NCBI GenBank assembly: GCA_020633295.1
Contig: JACKDW010000001.1
Coordinates: forward strand, 1,240,001-1,304,000
Length of the DNA stretch: 64,000 bases
Reading direction: 5' to 3'
Origin: Myxococcales bacterium
GTDB lineage: Bacteria > Myxococcota_A > Polyangia > Nannocystales > Nannocystaceae
The translations under genes and the position numbers were made by a program. Within the stretch, counting starts at the first letter, position 1. Each line of letters begins with the position of its first letter. Below are positions 8,703 through 17,342 of the stretch, in pieces. Below the pieces are notes generated by a model. The model had not been told where the DNA came from. It worked only from the letters and a program-made list of their open reading frames with translations, and ran no database searches.

Positions 8703-9389
8703 TCAAGGACGCCCGCTCGCGCCGCGTCGCGCGAGCACCACGGACACGCCGAGCATCGCCTCGAGGTGGTGCGCCGGGCCGGCGAGCCCCGGCGCGATCG
8801 TGTCGCGCAGCTCAGCGCGCAGCGCCAGCGACTCGGTGGCGTAGAGCGTGAGCCCGCAGCCGAGGTGCGCGCCGCTGGCGACCGCCGCGCCGACCCCGGG
8901 GCCCGAACTCGACAGGAGCGCCACGCCCGCGAGCAGCACCGGCGACAGGCGCAGCGGGAGCTGGAGCCGCAGCGCCGCGCGGGTCGAGTACGCCATCGTG
9001 TGCAGCCGCAGCGCCGCGGTCTGCGTCGGGATCACGCCCGCGCCGAGCTCGATCGCGACCGCGCGCAGCGGCGCGTACGAGCCCTGAACGCCGATCGTCG
9101 CGGACGCGGCGACCAGCGGCGCGGGCGCGTAGTCGCGGCTGACGAGCGCGTGATCCTGGGGCGGCAGGAACGCGCCGAACCAGACGCCGAGCTCGAGCTG
9201 GTGACAGTCGGGCCGGTGACGCGCGAACCACCCGCGCACACGACCTGAATCCTCCAGCCAATTGCGACACAGCGTACCGGCTGTTCGTCCGGCGGCGAGC
9301 GTCTCGCTCGCGCTCGCGCTCTCGCGCTCGCGCGACGCGGGCGCAGGCTCGCTCGCGACGAGCGAGAACACCGTCAAGGTCCAGAGCAT
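8703..9389 (-). CDS. Small outer-membrane barrel-like exported protein
   Basis: From the ATG at 9389 this is a 228-residue protein with a short signal peptide (MLWTLTVFSLVASEPAPA). The frame is open to a GTG at 9455 that would add 22 residues; neither start has a good ribosome site. After a Ser/Arg/Glu-rich stretch and a possible disulfide pair (Cys in TLCRNWLE and RPDCHQLELG), alternating strands run to the end (LELGVWFGAFLPP, AVAIELGAGVIP, AALRLQLPLRLSP, CGLTLYATESLALRAELRD, LEAMLGVSVVL). This resembles small 8-stranded OmpA/OmpW-like barrels. No family is recognised. Confidence 0.6.
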   Translation of the reverse strand: MLWTLTVFSLVASEPAPASRERESASASETLAAGRTAGTLCRNWLEDSGRVRGWFARHRPDCHQLELGVWFGAFLPPQDHALVSRDYAPAPLVAASATIGVQGSYAPLRAVAIELGAGVIPTQTAALRLHTMAYSTRAALRLQLPLRLSPVLLAGVALLSSSGPGVGAAVASGAHLGCGLTLYATESLALRAELRDTIAPGLAGPAHHLEAMLGVSVVLARRGASGRP

Positions 9390-9695
9390 GGAGATCACGC
9401 GGCGCTCGGCCGCCGCGAGGAACACTGTCAGCGACGGAGACGACAGCGCCGTCACGGTTTGAAGACATCGCGGAGACGTCGACTCGCGCGACGTCTCTGA
9501 CTTGTCTCAAAAGACAGCTCGTGTTTGCGCCCGCGCGCTGTATCACGCGCGCGCGGTTGAAGTCGCGATCCCCGGCGCCGCTCGGGCACTCGCGCGCGCC
9601 TCGTGGAGCGGTCGCGACAACCACGCGAGACGTCGGCGTCGCCCGAGAACGCGCCGCGCCGCGTGCTAGGCTGTTCGCTTACCGTGGGTGACGGG
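9390..9695. other. Divergent intergenic region
   Basis: 306 bases between the barrel-like gene (minus) and the large unknown membrane protein gene (plus). It contains the inverted repeat at 9473-9497, a second small one (TGTCT-CAAA-AGACA, near 9504) and no convincing -35/-10 pair. It also holds an in-frame upstream extension of the plus-strand gene that I judge non-coding. Confidence 0.4.
9473..9497. repeat. 9-bp inverted repeat, possible operator
   Basis: GAGACGTCG and CGACGTCTC separated by 7 bases. Its place between divergent genes suits a dimeric regulator site; a transcript hairpin is the alternative. Confidence 0.4.
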
Positions 9696-11417
9696 ATGCA
9701 CATGCGCCCCCTCCAATCCGGGAGGCGGGCGGCGGTCGAGCATGTTCAAGAGCTCGTCGATCCGCGCGTCGAGCCCCACGACGCCAACCAGCTCGAGCTC
9801 AAGCTCGGCTACGTCATCAAGCCCGGCGAGCGCCGCCAGCGCTACCTCATCGAGACCTACATGTTCATCCCCAAGACGCTGGGGATCGATCGACACAGCT
9901 ACAACGCGAGCCGCTTCTACGCCGACACCGCCGCGTTCCTGCGCCTGCGCACGCCCCACGTCTCGCTCGAGGCGCTGGCGACCGTCGGCAGGGCCAACGC
10001 GTGGTTCGAACAGCTGCACTCCGGGCTCGACGCGCGCGCGCGCATGCGTGAGCGCGACATCAGGCGACTCGCGCGGCGCGTGAAGATCCTCGGCTGCGTG
10101 TACCGCTCGGCGCTCCGCGACGACGCGCGCTCGCTCCGGCAGCAGCTCACGAGCGCGCCGGCGCCCGATCCCCTCGCCGAGGGCCGCATGCAGGAGACGA
10201 CCGCGCGGCGGATCCGTCGCTTCGTCCGCAACATCGAGCGCGCGCTCCGGCGCCTGCGCGCCGTCGACGGGCGCTGCCTCGCGCGCGGCGACGGCGACCT
10301 GCTCTGCGACTCGTGGCGCGCGGTCGACGAGTACAGCGCGCTGATCGCCGAGGACGTGTGCAAGGACGTCATCGTCGCGCTCGACGATCGGGCGTCGCGC
10401 TCGCCCGTCGTCCACCCCGACCTCCTCGACGCGCGCGCGCGGCTCGTGCGGGCCGCCGTCGACGCCCACCAGTATCGCCGCAGCCGCGGCTACCGCAGCC
10501 AGCTCATCGCCGGCGAGAGCAACGAGGAGCTGCCCCACTGGCGGCGGACGATCAAGCGCATCGTGTTCAGCGCGCTGTACCTCGACGTGCGCCACGAGGA
10601 GGTCGGGCGGCTCGCGTATGACCTCGTGGGCGCGGTCGCGGCGATGATCGCGATGGCGTTCGCCGTCACCGTCAGCCTGCTCGCGCAGCTCGAGCTCGAC
10701 ATCTTCAGCGGCGCCTTCGTCGCGATCATGATCGTCTCCTACATGATCAAGGATCGGCTCAAGGACTGGGGCAAGCGCTACGGCGGCCGGCACCTCGGGC
10801 GGCTGCTCCCGGACACGCTCGTGCGCGTGCACGACAACGAGGGCGACCGCGCGCTCGGGCAGTGCCGCGAGTCCTTCTACATGCTGCAGGTCGACGAGGT
10901 CGACGACGAGATCAGGCGCTCACGGCAGTCGCGTCGCGCGAGCTCGATCGAGCGGCTCGGCAAGCCCGAGGTCGTCATCCGCTACTCCAAGGACGTGACG
11001 CTCCACTCGCAGCCGCTGCGCGACGAGCTCGCCGGCCTCGAGGGGCTGCACGACATCATCCGCTTCAACCTCGGGCACCTGCGCGACCGCATGGACGCGC
11101 CGCGCGAGGACCACCCGCTCATCGACCCGAACACGGGGGAGATCCAGATCATCCCCTGCGCGCGCGTCTATCACATCAACATCATCCTGCGCATGACCGT
11201 CGGGCGGGGCAAGCACGCGCGCAGCCGGGTCGAGCGCGTGCGCGTCGTCATGGACCAGCGCGGGATCAAGCGCGTCGAGTTCCTCGACCGCCACGGCAAG
11301 CAGCTGGTCTGCAACCACGAGGGCGGCGCGCCGTTCCAGGACATTACGAACCTCTCGCTCCCCGCGATCCCGCGCGCGCAGCTCGAGGACTCCGGCGCGG
11401 CCTCGGCGGCGCGCTGA
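9696..11417 (+). CDS. Unknown protein with a central membrane hairpin
   Basis: A 573-residue protein with no recognised family. The ATG at 9696 is chosen because codons upstream (from 9603) read as GC-rich leader. The N-terminal part includes KLGYVIKPGERRQRYLIETYMFIPKTLG, which looks like a conserved soluble domain; the middle is Arg-rich and helical. Two adjacent hydrophobic segments lie near residues 310-350 (VGAVAAMIAMAFAVTVSLLA and FSGAFVAIMIVSYMI), and the remaining 220 residues are soluble, with beta-type segments (IQIIPCARVYHINIILRM). This suggests a membrane protein with both large ends on the cytoplasmic side. A GC hairpin follows at 11422-11442, so it appears monocistronic. Confidence 0.7.
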   Translation: MHMRPLQSGRRAAVEHVQELVDPRVEPHDANQLELKLGYVIKPGERRQRYLIETYMFIPKTLGIDRHSYNASRFYADTAAFLRLRTPHVSLEALATVGRANAWFEQLHSGLDARARMRERDIRRLARRVKILGCVYRSALRDDARSLRQQLTSAPAPDPLAEGRMQETTARRIRRFVRNIERALRRLRAVDGRCLARGDGDLLCDSWRAVDEYSALIAEDVCKDVIVALDDRASRSPVVHPDLLDARARLVRAAVDAHQYRRSRGYRSQLIAGESNEELPHWRRTIKRIVFSALYLDVRHEEVGRLAYDLVGAVAAMIAMAFAVTVSLLAQLELDIFSGAFVAIMIVSYMIKDRLKDWGKRYGGRHLGRLLPDTLVRVHDNEGDRALGQCRESFYMLQVDEVDDEIRRSRQSRRASSIERLGKPEVVIRYSKDVTLHSQPLRDELAGLEGLHDIIRFNLGHLRDRMDAPREDHPLIDPNTGEIQIIPCARVYHINIILRMTVGRGKHARSRVERVRVVMDQRGIKRVEFLDRHGKQLVCNHEGGAPFQDITNLSLPAIPRAQLEDSGAASAAR

Positions 11418-11421
11418 GCGA

Positions 11422-11442
11422 GCGCGGCGCTGGGCGCCGCGC
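11422..11442 (+). terminator. Hairpin terminator
   Basis: Perfect 9-bp stem GCGCGGCGC/GCGCCGCGC with a TGG loop, 5 bases after the upstream stop. It separates the unknown membrane protein gene from the biosynthetic cluster. No T-run. Confidence 0.5.
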
Positions 11443-11601
11443 CTTCGAGACATGTCCTTATGCGCAGAATCGCGGCGCGCGGCGCATGATCGACCCGTGC
11501 AGAAATTCTCCGCCCGCCGCAATTGATCCCGGGGACGCGGAAACTGATCGAGTGAACGCGCCCTCGCCCACGCGGCGTGACGCGGCGCGACGAGGCGGAT
11601 C

Positions 11602-12741
11602 ATGGACTTCAGCTGGACAGACGAGCAATCGACGCTCCACGAGCAGGCGCTCGAGTTCGCGCGCGCCCGGCTGCGCGGGCGCGACGACGACGACGACCGC
11701 AGCTTCGCGCGCGCGACCTGGCGCGCCCTCGGCGACTTCGGGGCGCTCGGCGCCTGCCTGCCCCGCGCCCACGGCGGGCTCGGGCTCGACGCGCTGACCA
11801 CCGCGCGCGTCGTCGAGGGGCTCGGTCACGGCGCGCGCGAGCTCGGCCTCGTGTTCTCGGCCTGCGCCCACCTGCTCGCCTGCGCCGTCCCCGTCGCCGA
11901 GCACGGGAGCGCCCAGCTGCAGCGCGAGGTGCTGCCCGCGCTCGCCTCGGGCGAGCAGATCGGCGCCAACGCGATCACCGAGGCCGGCGCCGGCTCTGAC
12001 GTGTTCTCGCTGCGGACCACGGCCCGCCGCGACGGCGACGACTACGTGCTCGACGGCGCGAAGAGCTACGTCACCAACGGCCCCGTCGCCGATCAGCTCC
12101 TCGTCTACGCCTCCACCAACCCCGCGCACGGCTACCTGGGCATCAGCGCGTTCCTCGTCGACGCGCGCCAGGCCGGCGTCACGCGCGGCGAGCCGTTCCA
12201 CAAGACCGGCCTCGGGAGCTCGCCGATCTGCCCTGTGTACCTCCGAGACGTGCGCGTGCCCGGCTACCGCCGGCTCGGCGCCGAGGGCGGCGGCGCGGCG
12301 ATCTTCCAGCGCTCGATGGCGTGGGAGCGCGCCTGCCTGTTCGCGGCCTTCGTCGGCGCGATGGCGCGTGACCTCGAGCTCTGCCTCGAGCACGCGCGCG
12401 GCCGCCAGCAGTTCCGCAAGCCGATCGGGCGCCACCAAGCGGTCGCGCACCGCCTCGCGGACATGAAGCTCCGCCTCGAGGGCGCGCGCCTGCTGCTGTA
12501 CCGCGCGTGCTGGCGGCTCGACCGCGGCGAGCTCGCGGCGCTCGACATCAGCCTCGCCAAGCTCGCGGTCAGCGAGGCCGCGGTCCAGAGCGGGCTCGAC
12601 GTCATCCGCCTCCACGGCGGCCTCGGCTACATGTCCGAGACCGGCCTCGACAACGGCCTGCGCGACGCGCTCGGCAGCCTGATCTTCTCGGGGACCTCCG
12701 AGATCCAGCGCGACCTGATCGCGCGCGGCCTCGGGCTCTAG
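11602..12741 (+). CDS. Acyl-CoA/acyl-ACP dehydrogenase
   Basis: A 379-residue FAD enzyme of the acyl-CoA dehydrogenase fold. Landmarks: NAITEAGAGSDVFSLRTTA (FAD/substrate strand), ARGRQQFRKPIG (FAD-binding helix), LHGGLGYMSE and the C-terminal FSGTSEIQRDLIARGLGL. The catalytic Glu of medium-chain enzymes (YEGTSQIQR position) is Ser here. A Glu is present in AWERACLFAAF (residue 242), where isovaleryl-CoA dehydrogenase and the prolyl-carrier dehydrogenase PigA keep their base, so the enzyme is probably active. It is the first gene of a run containing ACP, type III PKS, ALDH-crotonase and FabG-like genes, so an acyl group on ACP is a plausible substrate. Electrons would go to ETF. Confidence 0.88.
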   Translation: MDFSWTDEQSTLHEQALEFARARLRGRDDDDDRSFARATWRALGDFGALGACLPRAHGGLGLDALTTARVVEGLGHGARELGLVFSACAHLLACAVPVAEHGSAQLQREVLPALASGEQIGANAITEAGAGSDVFSLRTTARRDGDDYVLDGAKSYVTNGPVADQLLVYASTNPAHGYLGISAFLVDARQAGVTRGEPFHKTGLGSSPICPVYLRDVRVPGYRRLGAEGGGAAIFQRSMAWERACLFAAFVGAMARDLELCLEHARGRQQFRKPIGRHQAVAHRLADMKLRLEGARLLLYRACWRLDRGELAALDISLAKLAVSEAAVQSGLDVIRLHGGLGYMSETGLDNGLRDALGSLIFSGTSEIQRDLIARGLGL

Positions 12742-12917
12742 CGCCCGCCCGACGCGCGACCCGACGCGCGCCCCCGATCGGCGCGCCGCGAGCTCCCGCG
12801 GCGCGCCGCGCCGCGCCGCGCCGCGCCGCCGACGGCGCGACGCGACGCGCCACGAATTTTCGTCACCGATCCGCCGCCGGATCGAACACGCACCCCTGAC
12901 ACACCGCTGAGTTCACG

Positions 12918-13226
12918 ATGCAAACCATCAACCACACCCCCGCCCTCTCGTCCACGACCGCCGACCGCTTCCTCGAGCCGCTCTCGCGCTTCATCATCCG
13001 CGAGTTCCTCCACGGCGACGCGAGCCTCACGCCCGAGACCCCGCTGCTCGAGTGGGGCGTGATCGACTCGATGACCATCATCGACGTCATCGTGTTCATC
13101 TCGGAGCAGCTCGGCGTGCGCGTGCCCGACGAGGAGATCCGCCCCGACAACTTCGCCACGCTGCGCGCGCTGAGCCGCATGCTCGCCGCGCTCGACGACG
13201 CCGCGCGCGTCCGGGGGGCGGCGTGA
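12918..13226 (+). CDS. Acyl carrier protein
   Basis: A 102-residue carrier protein. The phosphopantetheine site is Ser51 in WGVIDSMTIIDV, preceded by TPETPLLEWG and followed by the acidic helix-III region (VRVPDEEIRPDNFATLRAL), all as in stand-alone ACP/PCP domains. It is a little longer than FabF-type ACPs because of a 15-residue N-terminal tail. The 176-base gap upstream contains a GCCGC repeat tract (about 12800-12830) and no clear promoter. Its stop overlaps the GTG of the type III PKS gene (GTGA), which strongly suggests that the two products work together; a dedicated ACP is unusual for a type III PKS. Confidence 0.9.
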   Translation: MQTINHTPALSSTTADRFLEPLSRFIIREFLHGDASLTPETPLLEWGVIDSMTIIDVIVFISEQLGVRVPDEEIRPDNFATLRALSRMLAALDDAARVRGAA

Positions 13227-14299
13227 GCCGCGTCCACCTCTCGAGCCTCGTGACCGTCGCGGGCGCCCACACGGTGCCGCAGGCGGCGCTCGGCGAGTCC
13301 ATGCGCCACCAGCTCGCGCGCCTCCCCGAGGCCGCGGGCGTGGCCCAGATGATCACCTTCGTCTACGCCCGCTCGGACATCCGCGCGCGTCACCTCGAGC
13401 TCGCGCCCGACGAGCTCGAGCGGCGCGACGACTGGTACGCGCTCACCAACGAGGCGACCTTCCGCCTCGCCTGCCGGGCGCTCGACGCGGTGCTCGCGGC
13501 CGGCGAGCGCGCCGAGACGCTCGACGGCCTCGTCGTCGTCAGCTCCAGCTACGCCGGCTTCCCCGCGCTGAGCCGGCGCCTGCAGGACCGCTACCGGCTC
13601 CCGACCGCCGCGCGCTGCCTCGACCTCACCGGCCTCGGCTGCGGCGGCTCGACCCAGGGGCTGGAGCTCGCCGACAGCCTCGTGTCCCGTGGGACATGTA
13701 AAAAAGTCGCGCTGATCTGCGTCGACGTCATGGGCACCTTCGGCGCCGCGCGTCGGCACCTGCGCGCGCCGACGATGTCGCAGCTCGTCGCCCACTGCCT
13801 CGCGTCGGACGGCGCCGCGGCGCTCGTCGTCGAGCGCGAGCCCTCGCCGCGCTGCGTCCTCAGCTACGCGCGCGCGCGCCTGCGCACGCGCCTGTGGCCC
13901 GGGACGCTCGCGCTCAACGACCTCACCGCGGACGCCGACAACCAGCCGCTCATCGCGGTCGGCAAGGACATCCGCGCGCGCCTGCTGCCCGAGGTCGCGC
14001 CGCTGCTCGAGCAGCTCGAGCCCGGCCTGCTCGCGATGCACCCCGGCGGCAAGGCGCTCATGCAGCTGCTGCGCGCGCGCTGCCCCGACCACGCCGACGC
14101 GGCCGAGCTCGCCATGGCGACGCTGCGCGAGCACGGCAACCTCGGCGCCCCCTCGGCGCTGTGGGTCCTGCGGCGCGCGCTGAGCTCCGAGCTCGCGGGC
14201 GCGCTCGATCGCGGCGGTCGCTGCCACCTGTTCGCGCTCGCGCCCGGCATCGTCACGACCCTGTTGACCCTGGAGGGAGCGCGCAGCCATGCCGCGTGA
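13223..14299 (+). CDS. Type III polyketide synthase (chalcone/stilbene synthase family)
   Basis: A 358-residue homodimeric thiolase-fold condensing enzyme. Assignment rests on the Cys-His-Asn triad: C140 in LTGLGCGGSTQGLELADSL, H273 in MHPGGKALMQLL and N306 in REHGNLGAPSAL. The His-Asn spacing (33) is the same as in plant chalcone synthase and the Cys-His spacing is close. DGLVVVSSSYAGFPA and SDGAAALVVERE align with the conserved core, and FALAPGIVTTLL replaces the usual GFGPGLTVE. Such enzymes extend an acyl starter with malonyl-CoA and often cyclise to resorcinols or pyrones. The start is GTG, overlapping the ACP stop; the earlier ATG at 13052 lies inside the ACP gene in another frame. The 3' end overlaps the next gene by 11 bases. 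One patch (VSRGTCKKV, 13680-13710) uses AT-rich codons unlike its neighbours. Confidence 0.88.
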   Translation: MSRVHLSSLVTVAGAHTVPQAALGESMRHQLARLPEAAGVAQMITFVYARSDIRARHLELAPDELERRDDWYALTNEATFRLACRALDAVLAAGERAETLDGLVVVSSSYAGFPALSRRLQDRYRLPTAARCLDLTGLGCGGSTQGLELADSLVSRGTCKKVALICVDVMGTFGAARRHLRAPTMSQLVAHCLASDGAAALVVEREPSPRCVLSYARARLRTRLWPGTLALNDLTADADNQPLIAVGKDIRARLLPEVAPLLEQLEPGLLAMHPGGKALMQLLRARCPDHADAAELAMATLREHGNLGAPSALWVLRRALSSELAGALDRGGRCHLFALAPGIVTTLLTLEGARSHAA

Positions 14300-16495
14300 T
14301 CACCACGTCGTCCCCGTCCCCGCCCCCGCCCCCGCCCCCATCCCCGAGCTCGACGCGCGGGTCCAGGCCGCGCGCGCGGCCCAGCGAGCCTGGGCGCGCG
14401 CCGGCGTCGCGCGCCGGCTCGAGGTCCTGCAGGCCGCCGGCCGCCGCCTCGCGCGGCGCGGCGCGGCGCGCTCGACGAGGCGCTCGCCGCCGACGGCCTC
14501 TCGCGCAAGCTCGCCGGCCCCTACGGCGACTGGGTGTGCGCGCAGGCGGAGCCCGCCCGGCTCGCGCGCTACGCCGCCCAGCTCGTGCGCGAAGAGCCAG
14601 GTCCCCGCGGGCCCGAGCTGCTCGTGCGCCGCCCCGACGGGCTCGTGCTGCTCGTGCCGCCCGGCAACTCGCCGACCATCAACGCCTCGTGCCTGTTCTC
14701 GATCCTGCTGCCCGGCAACGCGGTGATCGCCCGGGCGCCCGCCCGCGACCGCGGCGTGCGGCTGCTCGTCGAGGACGTGCTCGGCGGCGCCCTGGAGGAG
14801 GCCGGGATGGACCGCGCGCTCGCGCAGGTCCTGACGATCGGCACGCGCCCCTTCCTCGACGCGCTGCTCGGGCGCCCCGAGCCGCGCACGCTCGTGTTCT
14901 TCGGCAACACCCGCGTCGGCGAGGCGGTCGCCGAGCGCTGCCGCGCCGCCGGCAAGAAGGTGGTGCTCGAGCTCGAGGGCAGCGACCACATGATGATCTG
15001 GCGCGACGCGCCGCTCGAGCGCGTCGTCGACAGCGCGCTGCGGGCCTTCGACTTCTCGACCCAGCCCTGCGCCGTGCCCAAGCACCTGCTCGTCCACGGC
15101 GCGCGCTTCGACGAGCTCGTCGCGGCGCTCGAGCGCCGGCTCCCCGAGGTCTCCGTCACGATCGCGCGCGACCCCGAGCGCGGCGTGCTCGCGCCCGTCG
15201 CCCGCCGCGAGGACTACTTCGCGTGCCTCGACGAGGTCGCGCCCGTCGCCGAGCTGCGCGGCGGCGGCCCGATCGACGCCGACGGAGAGCCTGACCCTGA
15301 GGGCATCTTCATCGCGCCGACGCTCGCGCTGCTCGACGCGCAGACCGTGCTCACGCGCCCGCTCCGGCTGTTCGAGGACGAGATCAGCTTCCCGCTGCTC
15401 CCGATCGTCCGCTGCGACGGCGCGCGCGACGAGGACGCGCTCGCGGCCATGCTGAAGATCGTCGGCGGCAGCCCCTTCGGCCTGCGCGCGTCGCTCTGGA
15501 GCGAAGACGCGGAGGTCATCGAGCGCTGCGTCGAGGAGCTCGCGGAGGTCGGGCTGCTCGTCGTCAACGGCGATCACTGCGAGGTGCCCGGCTACGCCTC
15601 GCCGTGGGGCGGCCCCGGACGCAGCGGCGGCCCCGGGGGCGAGAGTCACCTGTTCTGGGAGAAGACCAGCCGCCTGCAGGCGATCACGCTCGACCCCGCG
15701 TCGCGTCGCGCCGCGCTCGCGGCCCTCGGCGTACCAGACCCATCAGACATGTCCCGATCGCCCGCGACGCCCGCGCCGGACGCCGGCGAGCCGCTCACGC
15801 TCACGCTGGAGGACGGCGTCGCCACGCTCACGCTGCGTCGCCCCGCGCGTCACAACGCGGTCAACCCGGCCATGCAGCGCGCGCTGCTCGCGGCCGCGCG
15901 CGAGCTGCAGCGACGTCAGCACGAGCTGCGCTGCGTCGTCATCCGCGGCGCCGGTCGCTCGTTCTGCAGCGGCGCCGATCTGCACGCGCTGCGCGAGCTG
16001 GACCCGGACGCCGCGCGCCGCTTCATGCTCGACGCGACCTGGGCGTTCCGAGCGCTCGAGCGCCTGCCCGCGCCCGTGATCGCGGCGGTCCACGGCTACT
16101 GCCTCGGCGGCGGCTTCGAGCTGCTGCTGCACTGCGACGAGGTCATCGCGGCCGAGAGCGCGCGCCTCGGGCTGCCCGAGGCCAACCTCGGGCTCGTGCC
16201 GACCACCGGCGCGATCGCGCGGCTCATCGCCAGCGTCGGAGAGCTGCGCGCGCGCGAGCTCGTGATGTCCGCCCGCGCGCTGACGGCCGCCGAGGCCCAG
16301 CAGTTCGGGCTCCTCACCCTCGTGGTCCCGGACGCGGCGCTCGACGACGCCGTGGCCGAGCGCGTGCGCGCGCGCCTCGCCCAGCCCCGCGAGGGGCTCG
16401 CCGCGGTCAAGCGCCTGTTCGCCAGCGGCCGCCGCCACGCGGGCGCGTGGATCCACGAGCTCGAGACCTTTGATGCCCTCACCCGCGGATCGTGA
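14289..16495 (+). CDS. Aldehyde dehydrogenase-enoyl-CoA hydratase fusion, frameshifted as sequenced
   Basis: Two pieces in different frames make one gene. From the ATG at 14289 about 58 codons read as an ALDH N-terminus (LDARVQAARAAQRAWARAG, RRLEVLQAAGRRLARR). After a GCGCGGC repeat tract (14450-14470) the homology continues one frame back (LDEALAADGLSRKLAGPYGDW) and stays open to 16495. One missing base would join them and restore a normal ALDH of about 486 residues. The ALDH keeps its Glu (VLELEGSDHMMIW) and Cys (FDFSTQPCAVPKHLLVH). It runs without a stop into a crotonase domain with oxyanion residues and both hydratase glutamates (GGGFELLLHCDE, GLPEANLGLVP). An ATG at 15749 could start the crotonase separately (248 residues). 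It overlaps the PKS gene upstream and the SDR gene downstream. Confidence 0.75.
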
Positions 16496-17328
16496 TCATG
16501 ACCTCCGAAACCTCCTCCCCGACCTCCTCCCCGACCTCCTCCGCAACGCCCTCCTCGACCTCCGACGACGCGGGCGCCCCGACCCGCCTCGCCGGCGAGG
16601 TCGCGCTCATCACCGGGGGCTCCCGCGGGATCGGGCGGGCCATCGCCGTCGAGCTCGGGCGGCTCGGCATGCGCGTCGCGATCAACTACCGCGCCGACGA
16701 GGCCGCCGCCGCCGAGGCCGCCGCGCGCACGCGGGCCGCCGGCGCCCCCGAGGTCCTGCTGCTGCAGGGTGACGTCGCGCGCCCCGAGGTCAACCGCGCG
16801 CTCGTCGAGGCCGCGCGCGCGCGGCTCGGGCCGGTCGACGTGCTCATCAACAACGCCGGCATCCAGCGCGCCCAGCTCGCGCACAAGATGTCCGACGACG
16901 ACTGGCGCGACGTCATGGCCGTCAACCTCGACAGCCTGTTCTACTCGGCGCGCGCCGTGCTCCCGGAGATGCTCGAGCGGCGCCGCGGACAGATCCTGCA
17001 CGTCGCGAGCGCCTCCGCGTTCATGGGCCAGCGCGGCGCCTGCAGCTACGTCGCCTCCAAGCACGCGGTGATCGGCCTGACGCGCGCGCTCGCGGTCGAG
17101 ACCGCCGGGCGCGGGATCCGGGTCAACGCGATCGCGCCCGGGCTCACGCGCACCGACCTGCTCGCCGACCTCCGCGCGCCGCAGCTCGAGGCGCTGCGCG
17201 GCATGGTACCCATGCGTCGGCTCGCGGCGCCCGAGGAGGTCGCGCGCGCCGCTCGCTTCGTCCTGACCGAAGCGACATACAGCACCGGGAGCGTGCTCCA
17301 CGTCGGCGGCGGGGTCGTGATGGCGTGA
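16492..17328 (+). CDS. FabG-like short-chain dehydrogenase/reductase
   Basis: A 278-residue classical SDR. Cofactor site TGGSRGIG, structural NNAG, catalytic Ser in HVASASAFMG and Y-x-x-x-K in SYVASKHA are all present; the C-terminus YSTGSVLHVGGG is typical of 3-oxoacyl-ACP reductases. The first 35 residues are a Ser/Thr/Pro-rich tail made from repeated CCTCCCCGA units, not part of the fold. The GTG at 16492 overlaps the previous stop (GTGA); an ATG at 16498 is nearly equivalent. As the last gene of the cluster it would reduce a 3-oxo group, supplying the hydroxyl that the fused crotonase could dehydrate. Confidence 0.88.
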   Translation: MIMTSETSSPTSSPTSSATPSSTSDDAGAPTRLAGEVALITGGSRGIGRAIAVELGRLGMRVAINYRADEAAAAEAAARTRAAGAPEVLLLQGDVARPEVNRALVEAARARLGPVDVLINNAGIQRAQLAHKMSDDDWRDVMAVNLDSLFYSARAVLPEMLERRRGQILHVASASAFMGQRGACSYVASKHAVIGLTRALAVETAGRGIRVNAIAPGLTRTDLLADLRAPQLEALRGMVPMRRLAAPEEVARAARFVLTEATYSTGSVLHVGGGVVMA

Positions 17329-17342
17329 CCCCCGTGCCGCGC

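Noticed and set aside
14289..15748. LuxC-type fatty acyl-CoA reductase identity for the ALDH domain
   Set aside because: The motifs (ELxGSD, QPCAVPK, EDEISFPLLPI) fit the general ALDH family (PF00171) better than LuxC.
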